Assembly (NCBI GenBank): GCA_963383645.1
Contig: OY726569.1
Coordinates: 72,456,635-72,520,634 of the forward strand
Reading direction: 5' to 3'
DNA: 64,000 nucleotides
DNA from: Muscardinus avellanarius
Lineage: Eukaryota; Chordata; Mammalia; Rodentia; Gliridae
Under the pieces are notes generated by a model. It saw nothing but the letters and a program-made list of their open reading frames with translations. It did not search any database and was not told the origin of the DNA. The position numbers and the translations under genes are program-made. Positions 1-12,234 of this stretch are shown in pieces; position 1 is the stretch's first letter; each line of letters starts with the position of its first letter.

Positions 1-153
1 TCCTAGACCTATTTTATATTTTATGTGGAAACAGGGTCTCACTAAGTTGCTGAGAGCCTCACTAAGTAGCTGAGGCTGGCTTCGAACCTGTGCGATCCTC
101 CTGTCTCAGCCTCCCAAGTGCTGGGATTACAAGCGTGCGCTACCATGCCCGGC
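1..153 (-). mobile_element. B1-dID-like SINE, cut by window edge
   Basis: Complement of the 7SL-like left half and middle: tttggaaacagggtctcac-type linker end, then cctcagcctcccaagtgctg and gcgctaccatgcccggc. The tRNA-like half lies mostly off the left edge. Confidence 0.85.
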
Positions 154-731
154 TTTAGCTTTATAAACCCTTATGTTATGGTGCTGGAATGGTTCCGGGG
201 ATCCTGTTGGGCTCCCAAAATTGTTACAATGAGAGATGTAGCCGTGGGTTCTTGTTCTGAGCTTGGTATAGAAAACACTAGCTTTAACTCTTGCTGGAAG
301 CTTAAATGAGTTTATTATTACAAAGACAGTAAGATAGGACAGAGTTAATAAAGCCCCATGGGGGGGGTGACTTGAAAAGAAGTCACCAAATTCTTTTGAA
401 TACAGAGGATTTTTATAGATACATGGTCCTTCATCTTGCTCTATCAAGTAATCTTTTGACCTAGGTGTAAGTCCACTCATTAACTCCATTCAGGCCCCTT
501 TTGTGTTTTGATTATGGGGGTTATGATTATGGGGATTTCTAGCTTGGCCAACAAATCTTCCCGAATTACTGCAGGTATAAGCCTAGGTTTCTTTGTTAGA
601 AACAGAATGATTAACAAAGTCAGGGGCCGCATGGTGGTATCTGCTCCCCTTTCACAGAGGCCAGTACCCTCCTCCCGCACTCTGCACCCTCCTCCTGCAC
701 TCTTGGGGAATTCTTAGCTCTTCTGCTAGAT

Positions 732-770
<39 letters not shown>
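154..770. other. Intergenic, no gene seen
   Basis: Unique AT-rich sequence with a G run (360-367) and, at 728-773, a (TTTA)n run that is the A-rich tail of the next minus-strand SINE. The short frames here have no recognisable domain. Confidence 0.6.
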
Positions 771-771
<1 letters not shown>

Positions 772-773
772 TT

Positions 774-956
774 TGGTGGTACTGGGGTTCCTGGAAGCCC
801 TTCTACCTCCGAGCTACACTCCCAGACCTAGTTTTACATTTTTATTTGGAAACAGGGTCTCCTAAGCCAGAACGCACGTGGCTGGCTTCGAACCCACACT
901 ATCCTCCTGTCTTTACCTCCCAAGCGGGGATTACAAGTGTGTGCCACCACGCCCGG
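774..956 (-). mobile_element. Dimeric SINE, short (type b) subfamily
   Basis: Starts ggtggtactggggttcctgg. Type b has GTTCCTGGAAGCCCTTCTAC in the tRNA-like half and a shortened middle (CTTAAGCCAG..GGCTGGCTTCG) compared with the common form (type a). Other type b copies: 9850-10034, 10326-10510, 11600-11785(+), 20645-20822, 32587-32768, 36515-36760, 48903-49075(+), 49156-49343(+), 50365-50551, 61066-61240. Confidence 0.85.
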
Positions 957-1109
957 GATGTCATTTATTATGTAAACCAGTTGTTAGAATATGATGACCC
1001 TCAGTCCCAGCTCTTCTATCTACTTGCTAGTTACTTTTAATGAGGGTACTCTGCATTATAACAGCTGCCTGAGTGCCTGGCAGTAACCAGACCCTGAATA
1101 CTTTCCACA

Positions 1110-1345
1110 TTTTAAAACTGATTTTTGATATATTAATACCAAATTAATTTTCCAATTCATGAATGCTAAAGTAATTTTCCAATACCAGCACATTAATACC
1201 AGGCATTTTTCAAATACCGGCACATTAATACCCAAGCTGTTTTCAAATACATTTTGAAGCCATTTCCCAATATTGGCATATTAATACCCAAGCTATTTTT
1301 AAATATATTTGGAAGCCACTTCCCAATACTGGTACATTTATATAA
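1110..1345. repeat. Diverged AT-rich local tandem repeat
   Basis: About 3-4 imperfect units of roughly 60-70 bp containing (c/t)attaataccc and aagc(t/c)(a/g)ttttcaaata blocks: cacattaataccaggcattt, cacattaatacccaagctgt, catattaatacccaagctat. The following AATAAA (about 1356) may or may not be meaningful. Confidence 0.6.
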
Positions 1346-2790
1346 CATTTAGATAAAATAAAGCTCAGATACACAGCAAATCGAAGCTTTTAGCCCTCAA
1401 ATACAGAGGTAATCAGTGCCTCTAATTTACCTCCTCTCCTTTGTAATCTGTCCTGGGTATAGGAAAGGTAAACTGTGTGGTGCTTCAAAGCACTCATAGT
1501 TGATGAGCAGACAATACAGCCCAATACAATAGAGGTGAAACAAGGTAGGTTATTGACCCCTGCACTTAGTAAGTGCACTGTCTGGAGGCAAAGAGGCACC
1601 ACCTGCAAAAAAAAATGTTGCTAGCCCATTGCCTTGTTAACACTGATAGAACATACCAACACAAAACCTATTTGAAGGCTGGGGATGGGGAGAGGGGCCA
1701 CGTTAGGTTCTCCAGTGTGCCCCAGGCATTCTGCTTTTCTTCTCTTCCCTTTCTATTTCTTACTGGTTTTGTAATAAAGACCTGTTAAAGTGGCACCAAG
1801 CTGCCTATTAGTTTTAATTTCCCCCTTTTACAAATTCTAGTTGAATCGAGGAAAAAGAGCCCACAGCACCATCACAACAGTAACACCAGGGTCCCATTGA
1901 CCCATACGGTTCTAGTCACTTTCTTTTTTGTCCCAAAGACCTCCTATGAAGGGAGCCATTTCCTTTTCCTGTTTAGCAAAAGAAAGTTGGGACCAGAGTG
2001 CATTTTTTAGTAGCACCTGCAGATGAAGTCACTGCTTCTCAGGTGAAAAGGTTAGATGAGCATTTAATTAGCACAAGTTTTATCATACGAGAGGGATCAG
2101 ACAGACCCCACTGTTAATTTTTGTCCAGAGCTGCAATGGGGGCTCTTGTTTAGGATACCTTTGAGGATGCAGCCAACAAACACAGGTTGGCTCTAGTGTT
2201 AGTTTTTTCCAGACATTACATACCTTAAAGGTAACACAAATTAGCTGTGAGGGTTAATGCTAATTTCCTCTTTTACTCACTGAAACTTTTTCTTTACTGT
2301 AAAGTGCTTTGTTCAATCAGAATTTTTAAGCAGCTTCATATCAGAATATGCCTGGCAAATTTGCTCTAGAGATCTGGAGCACTCCTCACGACTCAGAACA
2401 GTTTAAGAATCTTGTTTCAGAATCTACCCTATTACCGACATTCTTTTATCTCTCTGCCGATGCTAACAGGGCCAAAAGGTAGTTTGCACAGGTGAGGACT
2501 GCCAAGTGCCCAGAGGCCCTTTGTTTTTATTTGATCACAGAGGCAAAAGGCATAGCTCTATCTAGAAGTGTGTGCTGACGTGTCGTGTTTTATGCCCACG
2601 AGGGGAGCTGCACAGGCAACTTTTTGAACTGCAGACCAGCTTTCTTTTTTTCCCCCTACTAATGGGGGCAGTACAATTTGTATTTTCTTTGGAAACTGGT
2701 GTTTTCCCAGCCAAATGAATCTTAAAGGGAGAGACTTTTCCCAGTCTAGGGTTGCCCACAGAGGGGAGATTGCTGCCTTTCTCCATTTTC
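1346..2790. other. Intergenic, no gene recognised
   Basis: About 1.4 kb without young SINEs. AATAAA-type motifs (1780) and pyrimidine-rich stretches could mark old LTR remnants, but I found no ends, primer-binding site or coding frame to support this. Confidence 0.5.
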
Positions 2791-2794
2791 CCCC

Positions 2795-4160
2795 AGAATT
2801 GAGAATTGAACCCAGGGGATTCTACTTCCAAGCTACATCCCCACCCCTAGTTTTTATTCTTTATTTTGAAATAGGGCCTCATTACATTGCAGAGAACCTC
2901 ACTAAGTAGCTGAGGCTGGCCATGAACCTGTGATCCTCCAGTTTCAGCTTCCCAAGCACTGGAATTACAAGTGTGTGCTACCAGGCCCAGCTTCTGTCAC
3001 CATCTCTTTAGCCAGTGGGCCTAGAGCGGGAAGAATGTGGGGGAAGGGAGAAGGGCTGGGGTATCTGCCCCTCCCACATATATAGCTGCTGGTCCTTGGA
3101 GACAGGGAGCCAGACAGTTCCTATTTCTACATACAGATATAACTTCTCAGTTGGCACAGATGAGAGAAGACAGGACCAGAAGATGACAGCACAGTCCTAG
3201 GTCTCCAGGGCAGGGGAGCAGCCCTTGGTCCTAGGAGATGAGGGAGAAGGTACCACTTAGTTAGCACTAGGACTGGAGAGGAACTACAGATTTACATAGC
3301 CCCAGGCCACAGACCATGGGGAAAACTGTCTACCTGTGCTGCACCTCGGGAAAGTCACCAAGGTGCTGGCAAGGAGTGCCATCATCAAGGAACACCACCA
3401 TCATTGCCTCCACTACAGAGGGCAAGGGAATCACCACTTTGACAGTAGATGCCACTGCCCCCAAAAGCCAACACAGTGCAGTTTTATCTCAAGCTTAACT
3501 CTTTATCAGCTTTCTTCCAACTCAGACACCAGAGGTGATAATGTTCTCTGCACCATTAGCTCAGATCCAAGCCATTCAAACTCCTTTCCTGCAAATTCAC
3601 ACACATACACACCCCAAAACCAAACAAACAAACAAAAAAACCCCACTGGATTCTCTTTTCATTCAGCCAATCTATTCCAATTGCAACATAAAAAGTCTAA
3701 GTTGTCCTTGAGTTAGTTCTTCCTTAGACTCACAGGTGCCAGGTGTCCAGTCTCCACTCCTTTGGTCAGTAAACCGATAAGAGGATGTTATTTGTTAACA
3801 AGGGGAGAAAAAAGGGGCAAGAGGAAAGAGGAGAGGAAAAATGTCAGCTTTGAAATAGGCCATTTGTTAACTGCCAGGGTCAGAAGCAGGTCACTGTTAC
3901 ATCTTGACTGTGGTGACAGTTTCATAGGTATATGTAAGTGTCAAAACTTTTTTTTTATGGTACTGGTGATTGAATTCAGAGCAATTTTTACATCTAAGCT
4001 ATACCCCTAACCCTACTGTATTTATATTTTGTTTGGCAACAGGGTCTCAGTAGGTTGCTGAGAGTCTCGATATATTACTGAAGCTGGTTTAGAACCTGCA
4101 CTCCTCTTGTCTCAGCCTCCCAAGTACTAGGATTATAGGTGTGTGCCACCACCCCTGACA
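2795..4160. mobile_element. Two older minus-strand SINEs plus unique DNA
   Basis: SINEs at about 2795-2992 and 3955-4160 (both with attgaa-type box B complement and cctcagcctcccaag/cttcccaag). Between them, 2993-3470 is unique intergenic DNA without a gene and 3470-3945 is dispersed repeat copy A. Confidence 0.75.
3470..3945 (+). repeat. Unclassified dispersed repeat, copy A
   Basis: From about 3690 (aagttgtccttgagttagtt) to 3930, this parallels 24307-24510 with scattered differences, including ggtgccag, atgttatttgttaacaagg versus atgttatctgttattaggg, and aagcaggtcactgttacat versus aagcaggcccctgttacac. It has no recognised coding potential. LTR-like length and composition suggest an old LTR, but no ends or duplications were found. 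Confidence 0.55.
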
Positions 4161-4881
4161 AAGTGTTGAAACCATAAAAGTGTATTATTTCAACATGTAC
4201 ATCTTTTGCATATCAATTATACCCTCCAAACACTCTTAAAAATTACTTAAGTAGGTACTGCTTAAATGTGCCATGGTACTGAGAAATCCAGCAAAATAAG
4301 TATGAGATGTGTCCACTAGATTAAGGACCTTATAAGCCATTAGTGATATTATTGAAAGGAACTTCCAAGTGATGGGGGGGAGCCTGGTGGAGGAGCTTGA
4401 TGAAGAGTAGAAAGTGAAGAGGTATAGCTCACTTTTCAAGCTGGGAAGGGGAAAAGGGAAGGTTACTATGCAGAGGAAGAGGTGGGATGGTAGGAGCATT
4501 TTTAAAGAGCACAGGGAGAAAAGTTGCAGATGAAGAGGAGACAAGAGATAAATAATACTGTAATTCTCCAAGAAAGCAGAAAAGGATGAGATAAAGAGAA
4601 GGAGGATGTAAAATCAATGGATTCAAATAGACTTGTACAGACTTAAGCTAAAACACATCAGAAGAGACAAAGCAGGGCACTTCCTTTAATTAAAGGGAAC
4701 AATTCAGCAAGATAATATAATCATAGTAAATGTTTATGCCCCAAATGTGGGTGTACCCACATTTGTAAGACAACCCCTTCAGGACATCAGATCTCAAATA
4801 AACCCAAATACAATATTATTGGGAGACTTCAATACACCACTCATGCCACTAGATCAATCTTCAAGGCAAAAGATGAGTAAA

Positions 4882-5098
4882 GCTGGGTGGTGGTGCATGC
4901 TTGTAATCCCTGCGCTTGGGAGGCTGAGACAGGAGGATCACACAGGTTCAAAGCCAGCCTCAGCTACTTAGTGAGGCTCTCAGCAACTTAGTGAGACCCT
5001 GTTTCCAAATAAAGTATAAAATAGGTCTGGGAGTATAGCCTGGAGGTAGAAAGCCTCTGGGTTCCACCCCAGTACCACCAAAAAAAAAAAAAAAAAAC
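4882..5098 (+). mobile_element. Type a dimeric SINE nested in L1
   Basis: Reference copy of the common form. The left half gctgggtggtggtgcatgct to gagaccctgtttccaaata is 7SL/B1-like. The right half ggtctgggagtatagcctgg to ggttccaccccagtacc is tRNA/ID-like (A and B box analogues), followed by an A run. It interrupts the L1 endonuclease region. Confidence 0.9.
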
Positions 5099-5884
5099 AG
5101 TAAAGACTTCAGAACTAAACAAAACTATAAACCAAATGGATCTAATAGTCATATACAGTGTATTTCAACCAGGAACAGTAGAGTACACATTCTTCTCAGC
5201 TGCCCATGAAACCTTCTCCAAAATAGATCATATCCTGGGTCACAAAGCAAGCACCAGCAAATTCAAAAGATGTAATATTATTCCCTGAAACTTTTCAGAT
5301 CACAATGGAAAGAAAGTAGAAATCAACAACAGGAAGACCAAAAGAAACTATTTAAATACATAGAGACTAAATAATACATTATTGAATGAGGAGTGGGTAA
5401 GATCAGAAATAAGGGGAGAAATAAAGAAATTACTGGAATTAAATGAAAATAGAGACACAACATAACAAAATGTACGGGGCACTTTGAAGGTGGTGTTAAG
5501 AGGAAAGTTTATAGCATTGAGTGCCTACATGAGAAGAACAGAATAACACATCTCAAGGACCTAGAAAAACAACAATAGTCTAATCCCAAAGCCAGCAGAA
5601 GTCAGGAAGCAATTAAAATCAGAGCAGAAATAAATGAAATAGAGAATAAAAAAAATACAAAGGATCAACAAAACCAAAAAACTGGTTTTTTGAAAAGATT
5701 AATAAGATTGACAAACCCCTGGCCAACCTAACCAAATGAAAGAGAAAATCAACCCAAATAATTAAAATCAGAAATGAAAAAGGAGACATCACCACAGACA
5801 GTGGGGAAATTCAAAGGATTATTAGAAACTATTTTGAAAATTTATACTGTTTCAGACTGGAAAACATGGAAGAAATTGATAGAT

Positions 5885-5931
<47 letters not shown>

Positions 5932-6127
5932 TACTGGAGGTGCAACCCAGGGGCTTTTGTAGCTCCGGGCTATACTCCCAGACCTATTTTATACTTTATT
6001 TGGAAACAGGGTCTCACTAAGTTGCTGAGAGCCTCACTAAGTAGCTGAGGCTGGCTTCGAACCTGTGCGACCCTCCAGTCTCAGCCTCCCAAGTGCTGGG
6101 ATTACAAGCATGCACCACCACGCCCCA
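5885..6127 (-). mobile_element. Type a SINE with (TG)n tail, nested in L1
   Basis: (TG)n at 5886-5931 replaces the usual A tail, then gtactggaggtgcaacccag through to gcaccaccacgcccc. It splits the L1 reverse-transcriptase region; the L1 sequence gaagaaattgatagat repeats as aaattgatagat on either side (5870-5884 and 6128-6139), consistent with a TSD. Confidence 0.88.
5886..5931. repeat. (TG)n microsatellite set
   Basis: The longest dinucleotide arrays are at 5886-5931, 12240-12283, 22523-22549, 25512-25577, 27903-27948, 28131-28205, 34962-35001, 36577-36610, 55784-55822, 58069-58113 and 62214-62245. At least seven begin directly at the ccagtaac or ccagtaccac end of a SINE. Confidence 0.9.
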
Positions 6128-6529
6128 CAAATTGATAGATTTCTAAGCACCTATAACTTATCTAAATTAAACCAAGAGAACATAGCAAGCCTAAATCAAT
6201 CAATAGCAAACAAAGAAATAGAGACAGCAATAAAAATTCTGCTATCAAAGAAAATCCCAGGCCTAGACAGGTTTCCAGCTGAATTCTACAAACCTATCAG
6301 AGAACTAATCTTAATACTTCACAACTTGTTCTGGGAAATTGAAAGAGATGGAATTCTTCCAAACTCCTCCTATGAGGCCAGTATCACATTACTATCGAAA
6401 CCAAATAAAGATATCTCAAGAAAAGAAAATTACAGACCAATATCTTTGATGAACATAGATGCAAAAATTCTAAACAAAATACTAGCTATATGCATTCAAA
6501 AACCATATAAAGAGAATTGTACACCATGA
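6065..6529 (+). pseudogene. L1 ORF2 reverse-transcriptase fragment
   Basis: From about 6130 the open frame reads IDRFLSTYNLSKLNQENIAS and then KKIPGLDRFPAEFYK and ENYRPISLMNIDAKILNKIL, the typical N-terminal fingers region of an L1 reverse transcriptase. The first ~20 codons come from the adjoining SINE. It stops at 6529 and continues in other frames toward 6690, so it is a remnant. Confidence 0.85.
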
Positions 6530-6699
6530 CCAAGTTGGTTTCATTACAGAAAAGCAAGGCTGGGCTAACATACAAAAATCAATACATATTATTCACCACA
6601 TAAATAGAACTGAGGACAAAAACCACACAAATCATATCAATAGATGCTGAAAAAGCATTTGACAAAATCCAACCCCCATTCATGTTAAAAGCACTGAAG

Positions 6700-6957
6700 A
6701 AAGCCAGGCATGGTGGTGCATGCTTGTAATCCCAGCATTCGGGAGGCTAAGACAGGAGGATTGTGGTTTGTGGACAGCCTCAGCTAGTGAGGCCCTCTGC
6801 AACTTAGTGAGACCCTGTTTCAAAATAAAGAATAAGCCGGGCGTGGTGGCGCACGCTTGTAATCCCCGCGCTTGGGAGGCAGAGACAGGAGGATCTTGCT
6901 GGTTCAAAGCCAGCTGCGCTGGCTTAAGAGACCCTGTTTCCAAATAAAAAAAAAAAT
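6700..6957 (+). mobile_element. Two abutting left-half SINE copies in L1
   Basis: 6700-6835 is a left half ending gaccctgtttcaaaataaagaataa; 6837-6957 is a type b left half ending ccaaataaaaaaaaaa. Neither keeps a tRNA-like right half, suggesting the second inserted in the A-rich linker of the first and the remainder was lost. Confidence 0.75.
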
Positions 6958-8695
6958 AAAACAGCATAGTATTGGCACAACAACAGGCACACAGATCAGT
7001 GGAACAGAAGAGAAGATACAGAAAGAAACAAACCCACACACTTATAGTCAATTGATCTTTGACAAAGGGGCCAAACTCATGCTGGAGAAAAGACAGCCTT
7101 ATCAACAAATGGTGCTGGGAGAACTGGCTATTTGTAGAAAGATGGAACTAAATCCTTACCTCTCACCATGCACAGGAATCAACTCAAGATGGATCAAAGA
7201 CCTGGAAATCAGACCAGAGACTGTGAAGCTATTATAGGAGGGCATAGGCTCAACACTCCAACATATAAGCACAGATAGTAACTTCCTCAACAAGACCTCC
7301 AAAGTGCAGGAAATTAAAACAAAAATGAACAGGTGGGATGGCATCAAACCAAAACGTTTCTGTTCATCAAAGGAAACCATCAACAATCTAAAGAGAAAGC
7401 CTACAAAATGGGAGAAGATCTTTACCAGCTACCACTCTAATAGTTGAGTAATATCCAGAATATACAAAGAGCTCAAAAGACTCTACAGTAGCAAAATAAA
7501 TAACCCAATTAAGAAATGGGCAACTGAATTTAACAGACACTTCACAAAAGAAGAGATACAAATGGCCAATAGGTACTTGAAAAGATGCTCAACATCATTA
7601 GCCATCAGGGAGATGCAAATCAAAACTACACCGAGATTCCGTCTAACCCCAATCAGAGTGGCAAGCATAAAGAAGTAAAATAACAACAAATGCTGGCGAG
7701 GATGTGGGGAAAGAGGAACTCTTTTACACTGATGACTGATGGTGGGAGTGCAAACTACTTTCAGCCACTATGGAGATCAGTGTGGAGATTCCTTAGAAAA
7801 TTGGGAGTGGATCCACCATATGATCTAGCTATACCACGCCTGGTTATCTTTCCAAAGGGATTGAAATCAGAGAACTAGAGTAACATATGCATATGCATGT
7901 TCATAGAAGAACAATTCACAATAGCCAAAATATGGAGCCAACCTACGTCTCCATCAACAGATGAATGGATTACAAAATTATGGGAAATATATACAATGGA
8001 ATTCTAATCAGTAACAAAGAAGAACAAAATCATTTAATTCACAAGAAGATGGAAAGACCTGGAGAATATTATATTAAGTGAGATCAACTAAACACAGAAA
8101 GAGAAGGGACATATGTTTTCTCTAATATGCCCAAACTAGGGAATATTAGGGATACCTGAAGGACTCCAGATAATGGAGAGGAAACCTCAGCAAAGTCAGA
8201 AAGGAAGGGTAGGGGATGAAGAAAGCTGAGGCCAATTAATGGAAAATCTACATTTGAATATGTGTATACATGTGAATATAACATTGTTAACCTGGACACT
8301 CAGTATTGGGAGGGAGGGAAAGGGGGAGTGGGGGCTGGGGAGGGCACCAAGTACTGTGTGAATATACGCCATTGTCAACATGATCCACATCATGATGTGA
8401 GACTATAGTGCGCCAATAAAATAAACAAACAAACAAAAACAAATAGACTTGTAAACATCAGCACAGGACACTGAGGAGTTCTCCTTCCGGTGCTTTCTGC
8501 TTGTGTGGGGTGGGGGCGGGGTGGGGAGGAGAAGAGGCCAGAATATCTGTTCCAATGGAAGGGAGAAGGTAAGAAGTTTGAGGAGAGGAAGTGAGTATTT
8601 GAACGAACAGTTGTAGAGATTAGGTTAGTTGTAACAGAAAATAACAGTGACAGGTTTATTGGAGCCCTGGGGGAGGTTGCTGATCCTGTACTTTG

Positions 8696-8863
8696 TTTTG
8701 GTACTGGCGATTGAACCCAGGGGTGTTCTACCTTTGAACTCCAGCCCTTTAATTTTTTTATTCTGAAACAGAAGTCTTACTTCGAAGCTGACCCCGAACC
8801 TGTGATTCTCCTGTCTCAGCCTCTCAAGTACTGGGATAACAGGCATGTGCCACCATGCCCAGC
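8696..8863 (-). mobile_element. Older dimeric SINE
   Basis: tggtactggcgattgaaccc through to gccaccatgcccagc. Flanking 8454-8695 and 8864-9084 are unique intergenic DNA. Confidence 0.8.
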
Positions 8864-9084
8864 ACCCTGCATTTATAATGGCATGAACATGGGAAATGAT
8901 GTAAATGTTTTTCTCTTATAACTTTCATCAGCCAGCTCCAGGCACAGTGGAGACAGATGGGTTCATAAGAGTTGGGATTCATCAGGCCCTTGAGACAGAG
9001 GGCCGAAGGTGCCAGGAGGCTGAGGATGTTGGCAAGAGAATGACTGAAGTGATATGAAGACTCAGATATAAAAAAAAAAAAAGG

Positions 9085-9757
9085 TGGTGGAATTGCTAAA
9101 ATGTGGTAGCAACCTAATTGTCCATCGTTGGGTGAATGGATAAACAGAATGTGATACATACATACAGTGGGATATTATTCAGCCTTAAAAAAGAAGGAAA
9201 TTCTGATATCAATAAACCTTGAGGGCATTATGCTATTATGCTAAGTGAAGCAACTAGTGACAAAAGGCAAACACTGGGTGATTCCACTCGTTAGCGGTAC
9301 TCAGAGGAGTCCAGTCACAGGGATGGGAAACAGGATGGATGGTGCTTGCCAGGAGCTAGGAGCAGGAGGAAATGGGGAGTTACTTAATGAGCACAGAGTC
9401 TCGGTTTTATTAAATGAAAAGAATTCTAGAGATGGGTGGTGATGATAGTTGCACATTATGAGCATATTTATTTATTTATTTATTTTGGTGGTACTGGGGG
9501 TGGAACCCAGAGGCTTTCTACCTCCGGGCTATACTCCCAGACCCATTTTATATTTTTATTTGGAAACAGGGTCTCACTAAGTTGCTGAGGCTGGCTTCGA
9601 ACCTGTGCGATCCTCCTGTCTCAGCCTCCTAAGCGCGGGGATTACAAGCGTACGCCACCACGCCCGGCTTATGAGCATATTTAATATCGTCATGGTCATT
9701 TAAAAAGGTAACTTTTAGGTTATGTGCATTTTACCACAATAAAAAAATTAGAAAAAA
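9085..9757 (+). mobile_element. Ancient L1 3' end, split by a SINE
   Basis: The sequence from ggtagcaacctaattgtcc through to ttttaccacaataaaaaaa matches the ORF2 tail and 3' UTR of old mammalian L1 (L1M type) as I know it. A minus-strand SINE at about 9471-9668 interrupts it, flanked by the perfect 15-bp duplication ttatgagcatattta (9456-9470 and 9669-9683). That gives a relative date: L1 first, SINE later. Confidence 0.8.
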
Positions 9758-9849
9758 CAGCAAAATTTATAAATGTCTGTTAAAAACAAGTAAATTAATC
9801 AGATTCTTTTTGGACTCCTCAAGTGTTTGATTTTCTTGGGTTTTTTTTG

Positions 9850-10510
9850 GAGGTACTGGGGTTCCTGGAAGCCCTTCTACCTCTGGGCTACACTCCCAGA
9901 CCTATTTTTATATTTTTTTATTTGGAAACAGGGTCTCTTAAGCCAGAGCAAGTAGCTGGCTTTGAACCTGCGCGATCCTCCTGCCTCCGCTTCCCAAGTG
10001 CGAGGATTACAAGCGTGCACCACCACGCCTGGCCTAAGTGTTTGATTTTCTAATGCAAAGATAAATCAAGCTGGGCGTGATGGCATACACCTGTAATCTC
10101 AGTACTTGGGAGGCTAAGACAGGAGCATCACAGGTTTGAGGACTATCTCAGCAACTTATAAAGACCCTCAGCAGCCTAGTGACACCCTGTTTCCAAACAA
10201 AAAATAAAAAGGGCTGGGGGTGTAGAACACTTTTAGGGTCAATCCCAGTACAACAACAACAAAAAGATAAATTAATAGAACTGGCGATTAAAAAATATAA
10301 TAATTTTTATTTATTTATATATTTTTTGGTGGTACTGGGGTTCCTGGAAGCCCTTCTACCTCCGGCCTACACTCCCAAACCCATTTTAACATTTTTATTT
10401 GGAAACAGGGTCTCCTAAGCCAGTGCGCACGGCTGGCTTCGAACCTGCGCAATCCTCCTGTCTCTGCCTCCCAAGCGCGGGGATTACAAGCGCACGCCAC
10501 CACGCCCGGC
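9850..10510. mobile_element. Three SINEs in a row
   Basis: Type b minus copy at 9850-10034, an older plus copy at 10072-10262 and a type b minus copy at 10326-10510. The last is flanked by aaatataataatttttat-like sequence on both sides (about 10293-10311 and 10511-10526), a probable TSD. Confidence 0.8.
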
Positions 10511-11010
10511 AAATATAATAATTTTTAAAAAGAAAGTGTTAAGAGGAGCTTACTGTGGTCTGGCAGCCCCTGTAGTTAAGTAACTCCTATGTTGGGATTC
10601 CTGTCACTAGAAGGGAGCTCAACAGTGGACGGTCCTAGGTTCTGACAGACCAGGGACAGGGATGAGAGCAAAAGATGAAGAGGACATTTTCTGGAGGCCA
10701 GGAGGCCATGGCTTGGAGTACAGGGAGTTGCTGGCTCATTGGGAAAGATAATCAGTCACTTGGGTGACGGTAGAGTTGAGCTGAGAAGACGGAGAAACAG
10801 GCTCCAAAATTCTCAGTGTGTGTGTGTTACTGGTCATCAAACCCAGGAGTGTTCTACTTCTGAGCTACACCCTCATCCTTATTTTTATTTTGAAACAGGG
10901 TTTTCCTAAGTTGCTGAGAACCTTGCTACATTGCTGAGGCTGGCTTTGAACCTGTCATCCTCCTGTCTCAGTCTCCTAAGTACTGGGATTACAGGTGTGT
11001 GTCACCATAC
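10511..11010. other. Unique DNA then an older SINE
   Basis: 10511-10815 is unique with no gene; a diverged minus-strand SINE spans about 10818-11010 with a short (GT)n at its tail. Confidence 0.6.
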
Positions 11011-11024
11011 CTTGCCTGTTTTCA

Positions 11025-11340
11025 TTTAACTCAAGTGTATACCTAGGCATGGGATTTCTGGGCCATATATCATTTCTATGTTACCTTATGAGTCTCACTA
11101 ATTTGCTGAGGCTGACTTCGAACCTGCAATTCTCCTGTCCCAGCCTCTCAAATAGATTATAGGCATGTGCTACCACACCTGGCTCTCATTGTCCTTTTGA
11201 TTTTAGCCATCATAATGGGCAAAAAGTTGTATTGGATTATAGTTTTGATTTGCAGTTCTCTGTTGACGATTAGAGACATCTTTTTATGTATTGGCCATTT
11301 TACTTTTACAGACATTTTTATGGAGAAACATTTCTTCTGC
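11025..11340 (-). mobile_element. Antisense ancient L1 fragment, interrupted by a partial SINE
   Basis: The pieces at about 11025-11082 (gtgtatacctaggcatgggatt...) and 11186-11335 (ttgtccttttgattttagcc...tggagaaacatttcttct) read as the complement-strand 3' region of an old L1. A 3' SINE fragment (11083-11185) sits between them. A CT-rich tract (11340-11395) follows. Confidence 0.65.
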
Positions 11341-11599
11341 CCCCCCCTCTCTCCCTCTCCCCTCCCCCTCCCCCTCCCCCTCCCTCTCTTTCTAGAACTG
11401 AGATTGACACAAGATCTTACACACGCTCATCAAGTGCTCCACCACTGAACTCCATCCCCAAACCAGAATTTTAAACTCAGGAAGTATGGCCTCACAATTT
11501 GTGGGCTTAATTCTCATATGTTATTGCCTTTTGAAATGCATCATGGTTGCAAAGTGGTATACTTTTTGTTTTATTACTATTTATTTAAAAAGTAGGATC

Positions 11600-11924
11600 A
11601 AGCTGGGTGTGGTGGCACATGCTTGTAATCCCCACGCTTGGGAGGCGGAGACAGGAGGATGGAGCAGGTTCGAAGCCAGCCATGCTGGCTTAGTAGACCC
11701 TGTTTCCAAATAAAAAATATAAAATAGGTCTAGGAGTGTAGCCTGGAGGTAGAAGGGTTTCCAAGAACCCCAGTACCACCAAAAAAAAAAAAAGTAGGAT
11801 CAAGCGGGGCATGGTGGCGCACGCTTGTAATCCCAGTGCTTGGGAGGCTTGAGACAGGAGGATCATACAGCCTCAGCTACTTAGACTCTCAGCAACTTAG
11901 TGAGACCCTGTTTTCTTTTCTTTT

Positions 11925-11988
<64 letters not shown>

Positions 11989-12234
11989 TTTTTTGCAGTA
12001 CTGGGGATGGAACCCAGGGGCATTCTACCTCCAAGCTACACCCCCCAGCCCTATTTTTTTTTCTTTATTTTGAAACAGGGTCTCACTGAGTTGCAAAAGG
12101 CCTCACTAAGAAGCTGAGGCTGGCCGCTAACCGTGATCCTCCTGTCTCAGTCTCCCATATGCTGGGATTATAAAGTATAAAATAGGTCTGGGAGTATAGC
12201 CCGGAGGTAGAAAAAGCCCCTGGGTTCCACCCCC

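Larger units (their letters stand above)
4638..8439 (+). mobile_element. 5'-truncated LINE-1, decayed, with target-site duplication
   Basis: The 14-bp repeat caaatagacttgta flanks the element at 4624-4637 and 8440-8453. Inside, broken plus-strand frames read like L1 ORF2: an endonuclease piece (RRDKAGHF near 4666, then NPNTILLGDFNTPLMP at about 4800-4850), the start of the reverse transcriptase (4990-6660) and the C-terminal part (6960-7870). A 3' UTR follows, with a G-rich run at 8310-8345 and the terminus CGCCAATAAAATAAAC. Stops, frameshifts and nested SINEs (4882-5098, 5888-6127, 6700-6957) make it inactive. The ORF1 part is missing. Confidence 0.9.
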
